A stretch of DNA of 64,000 bases from Acidobacteriota bacterium (GTDB lineage Bacteria; Acidobacteriota; Blastocatellia; Pyrinomonadales; Pyrinomonadaceae). The notes under the pieces are model-generated. The model searched no databases, was not told the origin of the DNA, and worked only from the letters and a program-made list of their open reading frames with translations. The translations under genes were made by a program, and so were the position numbers. The stretch's first letter is position 1, and each line of letters begins with the position of its first letter. The stretch covers positions 1 through 64,000 of the forward strand of contig JAEZIT010000125.1 of NCBI GenBank assembly GCA_023436495.1, read 5' to 3'. Below, in pieces: positions 52,757-61,356 of the stretch.

Positions 52757-54418
52757 TTAAACCTCCACAACGGTCGTTACGATAACAGGTTTCGTTCCTA
52801 TCTCCTTCTGCACGTATCGTTTCAGATGAATCCTCAGATTTTCCCTGAACACATTGCGATCAGCGATCTGTTCCTTCTTCATTTCACCTATTGTATCGAT
52901 GACGGCCTGCCTTGCATTAGCGGAAAAGCCATTGATCGGGTCGATGCCCGCAACGCCCTGAAACGTTATATGCGGTTCACCTGCGAGTTCGTGCGTCGTA
53001 CGGTTGATCGGCACGACCAGGGATATTGCCCCGCCGTACGCCAATTTCTTACGTTCGCGAACGACATCATATTCGATCTCGCCCAACGATTCTTCGTCGA
53101 TGAACGTGCGGTGGAGCTCGTGTTTCTCAACGACCTTCGCTGCGTATTCGTCTATCTCGAGGACATAACCATTCTCGATCAGGATAATGTCCTCGTCCGA
53201 ATAGCCCGGGACGTGGTTTTTAATATATTCCTTTTGGCGGAACAGCATTCGATATTCACCGTGAATAGGTACCACATACTTGGGTTTTGAGGTTTCGACC
53301 ATTATTTTGATGTCTTCCTGAGAAGCATGGCCCGAAACATGCACCAGGCGGCGCTTTTCTTCGATGATGTTCGCTCCTCGTCGGTAGAGATGGCCTATAA
53401 GACGGCTGATCGACTTATCGTTTCCGGGAATTATTCTAGCGGATAAAACGACCGTGTCGCCTGCTTCGATCTCCATTCCCTTATAGGTGGATGTGGCCAT
53501 GTTCCACAAAGCAGCTCGCATTTCGCCCTGCGAACCGGTCACTAGATAGACGATCTCGTCATCGGGCAGCGAGCGTGATTCCCCTAATTCAACTAACGTT
53601 CCGTATGGTACGTTCAGCAAGCCTTGTTCTTGAGCGATCTCGACATTCTTCTGCATCGACCGGCCCAGCACGCAAACCTTTCTGCCGAAATCATGCGCGA
53701 GGTCGATAATTATCTGCAGCCTATGGATCGAGGACGAGAATGTCGATACAAGCAACCGCCCGGGCGTTTGTTCGAAGATCTCCTCGAATGCAGGTATGAC
53801 CGCCCGTTCCGAAGGCGTCCGGCCGGGGACCGTCGCGTTTGTCGAATCCGCAAGCAAGGCGAGCACGCCTTCGTCGCCGATCCGCCCCAGCGTTTCCAAG
53901 TCATACGGTTTACCAATGACCGGCGTATCGTCGATCTTGTAATCGCCGGTATGGATCAATGTTCCGACCGGCGTATGAATAGCCAGCGAAAAACAGTCCA
54001 CGAGCGAGTGTGATGCATGGATGAATTCGACCTTGAAACTGCCGATCTCGACGATATCATTAGCTTGAACGCGATGCAGTAGTACGTCGTCGAGCATCTT
54101 GAATTCTTCAAGGCGCTTCTCCGCCAGTGCCAGTGTAAACCGCGATGCATAAACTGGCAGATTGAATTTCTTTAGAATATATGAAAGAGCGCCTATGTGA
54201 TCTTCGTGGCCGTGGGTAAGAATGATCGCGGTGAGATCTTCACGATACTCTTCGAGAAAATCAAAGTTGGGTATCGAAATATCTACACCGAACGGCGTCT
54301 CTTCCGGAAATCCCATACCGGCATCGACGATAATCATCTCGTCGCCATACCGAATGCCCATGCAGTTCATCCCGAATTCGCCAATCCCGCCGAGAGGTAT
54401 GATTTCTATTTTATTCAC
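52757..54418 (-). CDS. rnj: Ribonuclease J
   Basis: This 553-residue metallo-beta-lactamase/beta-CASP nuclease has LTHGHEDHIGAL, the zinc-ligand run DYKIDDTP and the beta-CASP motif around SGHASQEDIKIM, plus a C-terminal dimerisation domain. RNase J combines endonuclease and 5'-3' exonuclease activity and is the main 5'-end processing nuclease in many bacteria lacking RNase E. It is followed by the ACT and SDR genes. It lies 109 bases after rsmA. Confidence 0.93.
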   Translation of the reverse strand: MNKIEIIPLGGIGEFGMNCMGIRYGDEMIIVDAGMGFPEETPFGVDISIPNFDFLEEYREDLTAIILTHGHEDHIGALSYILKKFNLPVYASRFTLALAEKRLEEFKMLDDVLLHRVQANDIVEIGSFKVEFIHASHSLVDCFSLAIHTPVGTLIHTGDYKIDDTPVIGKPYDLETLGRIGDEGVLALLADSTNATVPGRTPSERAVIPAFEEIFEQTPGRLLVSTFSSSIHRLQIIIDLAHDFGRKVCVLGRSMQKNVEIAQEQGLLNVPYGTLVELGESRSLPDDEIVYLVTGSQGEMRAALWNMATSTYKGMEIEAGDTVVLSARIIPGNDKSISRLIGHLYRRGANIIEEKRRLVHVSGHASQEDIKIMVETSKPKYVVPIHGEYRMLFRQKEYIKNHVPGYSDEDIILIENGYVLEIDEYAAKVVEKHELHRTFIDEESLGEIEYDVVRERKKLAYGGAISLVVPINRTTHELAGEPHITFQGVAGIDPINGFSANARQAVIDTIGEMKKEQIADRNVFRENLRIHLKRYVQKEIGTKPVIVTTVVEV

Positions 54419-54527
54419 CTTGTTCTAACCCTTTAGCTCTAAATAATTAATCTATAAGTTTAACACAATCCGAATAAATACATGTGGCTACGACATCGCT
54501 GCGGGGCCCACCTTACATCCAGGGTCC

Positions 54528-55358
54528 TTACGCCCGATCGCCGACCGACGCCTTTAGAACCTTGAACAGCGTTTCCCATTCAGCAAGAGACAATGTCTCG
54601 GCGCGCCGTTTAGGATCAATGGACGATTCGAAAAGCATGCGTTCGAGATCGCTCAATTCAATACCTAGGCCTTTCAAGTTATTCAAGATTGTCTTTCGTT
54701 TTTGTCTGAATGCTGTACTGACCATCATTCTGAAGAATTCAGGGTCATTGCCTGCTACCGCGTCGTATCTCGGAGTTAGCCGAACAACCGAACTCCAAAC
54801 CTTCGGCACGGGCCGAAATGCTTGTGGTGATACATCGAAGAGCTTTTCAGTTGTCATAAATGCCTCGGTCAACACCGTCAGAAATCCGCGGTCATGATCG
54901 CTTGGGGAGGCAGTTATGCGATCGACGACCTCTTTCTGAAACATTAGAACCAACGTGGAAAACTGTTTCCGCTGCTCGATCAGGTGTTGAAGTATGGCCG
55001 TGGAAATATAATAAGGTAGATTAGCCGTGAGTTTTAACTTTTCAGCGTCGTCTACCTTAAACTCGGAAAAATCAACAGTGAGAGCGTCCCGGTGGATGAG
55101 AATAAAATTAGAAGAACCCTTAAATTTACCTTCCAGCAGCGGATAAAGGTCCCTATCCAATTCGATCGCGATGACTCGGCCGGCCCGTTCGACAAGCAGT
55201 TCCGTCAACGCCCCGCGGCCAGCACCGATTTCAATGACGGTATCGGATTCTGAAAGATCGGCAGCATCCGCGATCTTTCGGAGGACATTTTTATCCTGAA
55301 GAAAATTCTGGCCGAATGATCGTTTTGCGTATGGTGTGTCGGTAGATCTGATTGGCAC
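54528..55358 (-). CDS. rsmA: 16S rRNA dimethyladenosine transferase
   Basis: This 276-residue KsgA/RsmA enzyme dimethylates two adenosines in the 3' helix of 16S rRNA. Motifs are FGQNFLQDKNVLRKIA at the N-terminus, the SAM-binding EIGAGRGALTELL and the active-site NLPYYIS. The C-terminal domain carries the conserved helices. It is divergent from the DUF1800 gene across about 140 bases and precedes RNase J. Confidence 0.94.
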   Translation of the reverse strand: MPIRSTDTPYAKRSFGQNFLQDKNVLRKIADAADLSESDTVIEIGAGRGALTELLVERAGRVIAIELDRDLYPLLEGKFKGSSNFILIHRDALTVDFSEFKVDDAEKLKLTANLPYYISTAILQHLIEQRKQFSTLVLMFQKEVVDRITASPSDHDRGFLTVLTEAFMTTEKLFDVSPQAFRPVPKVWSSVVRLTPRYDAVAGNDPEFFRMMVSTAFRQKRKTILNNLKGLGIELSDLERMLFESSIDPKRRAETLSLAEWETLFKVLKASVGDRA

Positions 55359-55485
55359 TTCAATAGAATGTTTACGGGGCTAAAGTATTCTACTCTTGTA
55401 ATTTCCAGTATTTTAGCATATAAATACCAAATCACTTTTGGCCGAGTTTCATCCAGGCCGTCTTATTGTCCAGAGCATTCACTAC

Positions 55486-55496
55486 AGGAGAGGAAA
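55486..55496 (+). promoter_or_regulatory. Ribosome-binding site deciding the DUF1800 gene start
   Basis: AGGAGAGGAAA ends directly before the ATG at 55497. This supports that start over the upstream in-frame ATG at 55368. Confidence 0.6.
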
Positions 55497-57659
55497 ATGA
55501 GACCTGTCTTGATCCACGTCTTTCGCTATATTGCAATTCTTTCCGTCGTTGCCTTGCCGATCGCCGGCCAGTCAGATCCCGATCCGGATTCACCTGTCCC
55601 GGTGCTGGTGAGCGCTGAAAATCGCAATCGCGTGCTGGCGGTCCAGGAAAGTTCACTTCGCTACCGCCCCATTCGACAGCAGGAGTCGATATTCTTCCCC
55701 GGGCGTTCGACGGCGTTTACGCTTTATGTCTCGAATATTGAGCTTATGCCGAGCGAAGGGGCCAACGCCTTTCGTGTCTATATTCGACAAAAAAGCGGCC
55801 GAATTTATGAGCTAGAAACGCGAAGTGTGGCAAAGGTCGCTCCGAAGGAGTATGCACTCGGCGTGGCATTATATGATCCGGCCGGCTATCGCGGACAGCC
55901 AGCCGCGGATGGCGATTCACTAATATACGTAACATGGCGCGGCCTTGCCAGCAATTCCCTAAAGATCGGCATCGGAAGCACGGGGGGAGACATCCCTCGG
56001 CCCGAACCGCTGCCAACTCCAGCGGTTTCCCGTGGAACGACAGCGGAATATGTTGGGTATCGCTGGTCGGGAGATCGTAAGAGGTTTCTTGAACAGGCGG
56101 CGTTCGGGCCTAATACGGAACTCGACAACCGAATTCGAAGGATCGGCCTTAGGACATGGCTGGCCGAACAGTTTGAAGCTCCGTACCCGACAATGCCTAT
56201 GCCGGAGATTCCGCAGAAGGCCCTGAATCCGCCGGCAGACTGCCGTCTGACTTCGAACCCGACATGTTACCGCCAGATCTATACAATGATGCCCTTGCAA
56301 CAGTGGTTTTTCCGCGAGGCAATGTACGGCGATGCACAGCTTAGACATCGCACGGCATGGGCACTTAGCCAGATCTGGGTCACTTCCGGCATAACCATTC
56401 AGCAATCAAGTCATCAGATCGCTTTCCATAAGGTCCTGATGGACAACGCATTCGGAAATTATCGAGACCTGATGCAGGATGCGACGCTGAGTCCGACGAT
56501 GGGTGTTTACCTCGATATGGTTCGGAGCACCAAGAACAACCCGAACGAAAACTATCCTCGCGAGATCCTTCAGCTCTTTACCATCGGGTTGAATTTGCTG
56601 AACCAAGACGGCACGCCGCAACGCGATGGGCAAGGCGCAACGATCCCAACATACGACCAGGAGTTGGTGAATAACCTTTCAAAGGTTATGACCGGGTGGA
56701 CATACTGCAACACCACATGCGCTAATTCGGAGCCCGGTATCCTCAATTATAAGGATCCGATGATACTGGTGCCCGCAAATCACGACCTGACCGAAAAGAC
56801 GCTCCTTAATTATCCTGGGGCCCCAAACGTGACGATCCCGGCGTGTACAAACTGCACGACGCCGGAGGCGATCACGACTTACGCGAACGAATCGCTGAAA
56901 AAGGCATTAGATAACATTTTTTATCATCCGAATGTCGGGCCTTTCATCGGTAAACTGCTGATCCAACATTTTGTTACCTCGGATCCTTCGCCGGCATATG
57001 TCTTACGCGTCGCGGGTGCTTTCAACGACAACGGTTCTGGGATTCGCGGAGATATGAAAGCCGTGATCCGGACGATCCTGCTTGATCCGGAAGCCCGGGG
57101 CAGCTTCAAAACCGCGCCTCGATACGGAAAACTCCGCGAACCGGTTCAGTTGGTCACCAACTTGGCTCGCCTGTTCCCGGCACGTGATTTTTCTGGCGAG
57201 TACCTGAGCGATGGAGCACTAAGCAATTATGTGAAAAAACTTGGCCAAGACCCGTTCTATTCGCCGACGGTATTCAATTATTTTGCTCCCGATTACGTTG
57301 TTCCCGGCTCGACGATATTAGCTCCCGAATTCGAACTCCTTAATACCGGAACAGCAATCAACCGAACAAATCTACTGTATACGCTTATATTTGAAGGATT
57401 TACGCCGAATGCGGCCGATTCGCTCCGGGGCACGAGACTTGATCTTTCGGAAATGGTTCCTTTCGCTTCGGCGGATCCTACAGGCGGCCAGCTAATGGAT
57501 GCGCTAAACCAAAAGATGATGCACGCGACAATGTCAGCAGAACACAGAGAGAAGATCCTCGCCGCTGTATTGGCGGTGCCGGCGTCGGATGCACTGCTTC
57601 GCGTGAAAACGGCCGTTTATCTGATCGCGGCTTCGTCTCAATATCAGGTCCAGAGGTAA
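55497..57659 (+). CDS. DUF1800 family secreted protein
   Basis: The ATG at 55497 is chosen for the SD and gives a signal peptide (MRPVLIHVFRYIAILSVVALPIAG). The 720-residue product has the DUF1800 pattern: RFLEQAAFGPNTELDNRIRR, RHRTAWALSQIWV, SPTMGVYLDM and NENYPREILQLFTIGL. A separate N-terminal beta domain of about 150 residues precedes it. DUF1800 proteins are usually paired with DUF1501, as here (gap 3 bases), and the pair is widespread in Planctomycetes and Acidobacteria. The biochemical function is not established. Confidence 0.88.
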   Translation: MRPVLIHVFRYIAILSVVALPIAGQSDPDPDSPVPVLVSAENRNRVLAVQESSLRYRPIRQQESIFFPGRSTAFTLYVSNIELMPSEGANAFRVYIRQKSGRIYELETRSVAKVAPKEYALGVALYDPAGYRGQPAADGDSLIYVTWRGLASNSLKIGIGSTGGDIPRPEPLPTPAVSRGTTAEYVGYRWSGDRKRFLEQAAFGPNTELDNRIRRIGLRTWLAEQFEAPYPTMPMPEIPQKALNPPADCRLTSNPTCYRQIYTMMPLQQWFFREAMYGDAQLRHRTAWALSQIWVTSGITIQQSSHQIAFHKVLMDNAFGNYRDLMQDATLSPTMGVYLDMVRSTKNNPNENYPREILQLFTIGLNLLNQDGTPQRDGQGATIPTYDQELVNNLSKVMTGWTYCNTTCANSEPGILNYKDPMILVPANHDLTEKTLLNYPGAPNVTIPACTNCTTPEAITTYANESLKKALDNIFYHPNVGPFIGKLLIQHFVTSDPSPAYVLRVAGAFNDNGSGIRGDMKAVIRTILLDPEARGSFKTAPRYGKLREPVQLVTNLARLFPARDFSGEYLSDGALSNYVKKLGQDPFYSPTVFNYFAPDYVVPGSTILAPEFELLNTGTAINRTNLLYTLIFEGFTPNAADSLRGTRLDLSEMVPFASADPTGGQLMDALNQKMMHATMSAEHREKILAAVLAVPASDALLRVKTAVYLIAASSQYQVQR

Positions 57660-57662
57660 GAA

Positions 57663-59138
57663 ATGAAACAAACACGGCGTGAATTCATAACAAGATCGGG
57701 ATGTGCATTGAGCATGACGGCGCTGGCCGCTAACTCCGGATATTTTAGTGCGTTGAACGCGATGGCACAAATGGCGTCTGAGCGTGGAGCCGCACCGCCC
57801 GACGATTACCGGGCTCTCGTCTGCATTTACTTCAGCGGTGGGAATGACGGCAATAATACGATTATCCCACTCCATAACGACAGTAATGTCACCGGATATT
57901 CCGCATACAGCGCTGCACGAGCACCGCAGGGACTTGCTCTGCCGCAGAAAACATTGTTGCCGATGTCGGTCCCGCGTATCGGCGGCCTTGAATACGGGCT
58001 TCATCCGGCCTTTGGAACCATCGCCGGCGGCGTCAATCCTGGCCTGCACGAATTATGGGCACTGCAGAAAATGGCGCTGGTCACAAACGTCGGTACGCTG
58101 GTTCAGCCTATTACCAGGCAGCAATATCAGAACGGGTCAGTCCCGCGGCCGCTTGCATTGTTTTCGCATTCAGACCAGACGAATCAGCATCAAAACGCAC
58201 GCGCGGACATGCTGATGCTGTCCGGATGGGGCGGACGCATCGCGGACAAGATAACAATGTTCGCAAACCCGGCGCGTCTGATTCCTACGATCACCTCGAT
58301 CGCGGGCGGCAGGCTATTTGCGGTCGGTGAAAATATGCAGCCGCTATCGATAGGGCCTGCACCAACTCCGCTAAGCTCCGCTCTTGCGTTGACGGGATAT
58401 AACAATACCCCGGCCGCAAATGCGCGCTTCAACGCGCTCAATCACAGCTTTAGCGTTGATCTTTCGCATGACCTCGTCGCCGCCTCGAGCCAACTTCACC
58501 GTCAAGCGATCGATATCAGCCGTTCACTTAACAATCCACTGGAAGTGACAGTGCCTTTTCCCAATACAGAGCTTGGTAATCAACTTAAACAGATCGCCCG
58601 AGTTATCAGGAACCGGAATACGCTTAACCTGACCCGGCAGATCTTCTTATGTACTCTTGACGGCTTTGACACTCACACGGCGCAGCTTACCGGACAAGCA
58701 AGTCTTCTTGGGGAATTCAGTCAGGCGGCGCGTGCATTCTACGACGAAATGGTCGTTCAGGGGCTCTCCGATAAGGTCACACAGTTCACAATGTCGGACT
58801 TCAACCGCACATTCAATCCAGGCGGTTCAGGCGGCAACGTCGGCAGCGATCATGCTTGGGCAAATCACTCATTCATTATAGGTGGCGCGGTACGCGGCGG
58901 AGATTTCTATGGTAACAACACAACCAGCGGAACGCCATTTCCCACGTTGATCCAGAACGGACCCGATGACGCCGACAGCGGCTCTGCGGCCAGAGGCCGG
59001 TGGATACCGACCACGTCGGTCGAACAGTTGGGCGGAACACTCGCGGAGTGGTTCGGGCTGGCACAGTCGGATATGGACTATGTTTTTCCGAACATGGCGA
59101 ATTTCCCGGTTAAAAACCTCGGATTTATGCTTCCGTAG
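57663..59138 (+). CDS. DUF1501 family protein with Tat-type signal
   Basis: This 491-residue protein has a twin-arginine signal (TRREFITRSGCALSMTALAA). The DUF1501 core shows CIYFSGGNDGNNTIIPL near the N-terminus and SDFNRTFNPGG...GSDHAWANHSF...GGAVRGG near 370-410. The family is related to alkaline-phosphatase-like sulfatases, but the catalytic site is not obvious here. Export by Tat suggests folding or cofactor insertion in the cytoplasm. It is co-transcribed with the DUF1800 gene. Its last 14 bases overlap convergently with ribD. Confidence 0.88.
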   Translation: MKQTRREFITRSGCALSMTALAANSGYFSALNAMAQMASERGAAPPDDYRALVCIYFSGGNDGNNTIIPLHNDSNVTGYSAYSAARAPQGLALPQKTLLPMSVPRIGGLEYGLHPAFGTIAGGVNPGLHELWALQKMALVTNVGTLVQPITRQQYQNGSVPRPLALFSHSDQTNQHQNARADMLMLSGWGGRIADKITMFANPARLIPTITSIAGGRLFAVGENMQPLSIGPAPTPLSSALALTGYNNTPAANARFNALNHSFSVDLSHDLVAASSQLHRQAIDISRSLNNPLEVTVPFPNTELGNQLKQIARVIRNRNTLNLTRQIFLCTLDGFDTHTAQLTGQASLLGEFSQAARAFYDEMVVQGLSDKVTQFTMSDFNRTFNPGGSGGNVGSDHAWANHSFIIGGAVRGGDFYGNNTTSGTPFPTLIQNGPDDADSGSAARGRWIPTTSVEQLGGTLAEWFGLAQSDMDYVFPNMANFPVKNLGFMLP

Positions 59139-60225
59139 GATAGCCGGTGATCTCGATATCGCCGCCGAGATCGATAATTTCCATGGGATTTAAACGCTGA
59201 GCGTCGGCGAGGCTGTCGGTTCCGTTTCCGCCGATCGCGGCCGGCGCCTCATGTCCCCCAATGATCATCGGAGCAATAATGAACGAGAATTTGTCGACAA
59301 GCCGAGCGTCGTAGAATGCGCCGGCAACCTCTGTTCCTCCTTCGACCAGTACACTCTGTAAGTTTCGCTGTCTTAACGCTTCGAGCACGGTCGTCAGATC
59401 TCGGGCGTTTTCCCTTACAACCTCGACGCCGGCTTCGATAAGCACCGATATCTTGTTCTCGTCATTTGAGTTGGACACCACAAGCGTTGGAAATTCCGCA
59501 GCCGTCGTTACTAGTTTTGATTCGATCGGAATTCGCAACCGGTTATCGAGAATTATTCTTGCTAAGGGCCGCCTGCGTTTTCGGCCGCTGCGGTCGGTGA
59601 GGCTTGGGTTGTCTACAAATGCCGTATTTCCGCCAACGAGAATGGCATCGTGCTCGTGACGAAATTCATGCACCCGATCCAGCGCTTGTTTGCCGGAGAG
59701 AGCGGTCGAAACGCTATGTTTTAGTGAAATCCGTCCGTCTAGCGACATCGCAAGTTTAACGTGGACGAACGGACGCTGTTTACGATGCCAGACCGCGAAT
59801 TTTTCATTCGTCCGCTCGGCTTCGTCAGCTAGAATACCGGTAACCACTTTGATCCCCTGATCGCGAAGCTGCTTAAACCCCTTCCCAGAAACCAGCGGGT
59901 TTGGGTCCTGGCCTGGTGCCACCACTCGCGCAATACCGGCGTTGATTAATGCATCCGTACATGGCGGAGTTTTGCCGTGATGTCCGTGCGGTTCCAGCGA
60001 TACGTACGCGGTACCGCCGCGAGCTTTTTCCCCTGCCTTCTCAAGTGCGACAACCTCGGCGTGAGTGACATTATCATAAATATAAGACCCCTCACCTACT
60101 ATCTCGCCCGCAGCGGACAAGATCACGCAGCCGACCAGCGGATTCGGAGAGACAAGACCGATACCTTGCCTGGCGAGCTCTAGAGCTCGGCGTGTGAATT
60201 CAATATCACGTTCAGAAAACGCCAT
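59125..60225 (-). CDS. ribD: Riboflavin biosynthesis bifunctional deaminase/reductase with altered zinc site
   Basis: This 366-residue RibD has an N-terminal deaminase (about 1-145) and a C-terminal reductase domain (LAMSLDGRIS, DNPSLTDR, SVLVEGGTEVAGAF). Zinc ligands HAE and PPC (HAEVVAL, TPPCTDAL) are present. The first Cys of the usual LEPCxH is His in LEPHGHHGKT, unambiguous in the DNA. His could still bind zinc. It makes the pyrimidine precursor of riboflavin from the GTP product. It shares one base with the ftsY stop and is co-transcribed with it. Confidence 0.92.
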   Translation of the reverse strand: MAFSERDIEFTRRALELARQGIGLVSPNPLVGCVILSAAGEIVGEGSYIYDNVTHAEVVALEKAGEKARGGTAYVSLEPHGHHGKTPPCTDALINAGIARVVAPGQDPNPLVSGKGFKQLRDQGIKVVTGILADEAERTNEKFAVWHRKQRPFVHVKLAMSLDGRISLKHSVSTALSGKQALDRVHEFRHEHDAILVGGNTAFVDNPSLTDRSGRKRRRPLARIILDNRLRIPIESKLVTTAAEFPTLVVSNSNDENKISVLIEAGVEVVRENARDLTTVLEALRQRNLQSVLVEGGTEVAGAFYDARLVDKFSFIIAPMIIGGHEAPAAIGGNGTDSLADAQRLNPMEIIDLGGDIEITGYPTEA

Positions 60226-61259
60226 TAATTGAATAGTCCGTTTACGTAACTTTCAGGATCAAAAACCATTAGATCGTCAACCTGCTCGCCAATACCAACG
60301 TAACGGATCGGCAGGTTCAACTCCTTCGCGATCGCTACCGCGATGCCGCCTTTAGCCGTGCCGTCCAATTTTGTGAGGACTATTCCCGTCACATCGGCGG
60401 CCTTCATAAATTGCCTTGCCTGTTCCAAACCGTTCTGGCCGGTTACCGCGTCGATCACCAGCAATGTTTCGTGCGGCGCCTGCGGCACTTCGCGACCTGC
60501 TATGCGCTTCATTTTTTCAAGCTCGGCCATCAGATTGGCCTTATTGTGCAGACGTCCTGCGGTGTCGACTATCAGCACGTCGGAATCGCGTGATTTGGCA
60601 GCCTGAAGCGCGTCAAACAGGACCGCGGCGGGATCGGTCCCTTGTTTCTGCTGAACGATCGGGACGCCTGCACGCTCCGCCCAAATCTCAAGCTGGTCCG
60701 AAGCGGCCGCTCTGAAAGTATCGGCCGCGCAGATCAATACGCCGTTGCCTTCATTTTTGATCCTCTGTGCCAGCTTACCGATCGTCGTCGTTTTGCCGAC
60801 ACCATTGACGCCGACGACCATTAGCACATAAGGCCTTATATTTTCGGGTACGCTTCGTTCGTCGGCAACGCCGCGTTCTTCCGAATGATGAAGAATATCG
60901 AGCAACTCCCGCTTCATTGCGGATTTCAAAGCATCAAGATCGTTTATTTCCTGGCGCGAGACTCCCTTTCGAATGGCGTCAAGGATCTGCATCGTTGTCT
61001 GGACGCCGATATCGGTTGAAATCAGCATTTCCTCAAGTTCATCGAGAAATGCTTCGTCAATCTGTTTCCGGCCCTCAAAAATGTTGTCCAGCCGATTGTT
61101 GATCGAATCGCGGGTCTTTTCGATCGCCTTTGAAAAACGAACGCCGAATTCCCGTTCGACCGCTTCTTCCTGAGCCTTGAGTTCTTCAATGGATTTATCG
61201 AGGCCGAGCACCGAGGAAGAGAACTTGTCTTCTTTTTTTCTGCGCCAAAAAAATGCCAT
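60225..61259 (-). CDS. ftsY: Signal recognition particle receptor FtsY
   Basis: This 344-residue SRP GTPase has an N-domain (about 1-120) after a short Lys/Glu-rich start (MAFFWRRKKEDKFSS) and the G domain. G1 is GVNGVGKTTTIGKLA, followed by DTFRAAASDQLEIWAER, DTAGRLHNK, VLTKLDGTAKGG and GIGEQVDDLM. The amphipathic basic N-terminus is short, as in FtsY proteins lacking the large acidic A-domain of E. coli. It targets SRP-ribosome complexes to SecYEG. ribD follows with one shared base. Confidence 0.95.
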   Translation of the reverse strand: MAFFWRRKKEDKFSSSVLGLDKSIEELKAQEEAVEREFGVRFSKAIEKTRDSINNRLDNIFEGRKQIDEAFLDELEEMLISTDIGVQTTMQILDAIRKGVSRQEINDLDALKSAMKRELLDILHHSEERGVADERSVPENIRPYVLMVVGVNGVGKTTTIGKLAQRIKNEGNGVLICAADTFRAAASDQLEIWAERAGVPIVQQKQGTDPAAVLFDALQAAKSRDSDVLIVDTAGRLHNKANLMAELEKMKRIAGREVPQAPHETLLVIDAVTGQNGLEQARQFMKAADVTGIVLTKLDGTAKGGIAVAIAKELNLPIRYVGIGEQVDDLMVFDPESYVNGLFN

Positions 61260-61356
61260 AAAAATATTTCAGTAATATCGTAAAACGTTGATTATAAAAA
61301 AATATCGCACGCCTAACAAACGTGCGATCTTCCAAACCTGACTTTTCGCTTGGGCG

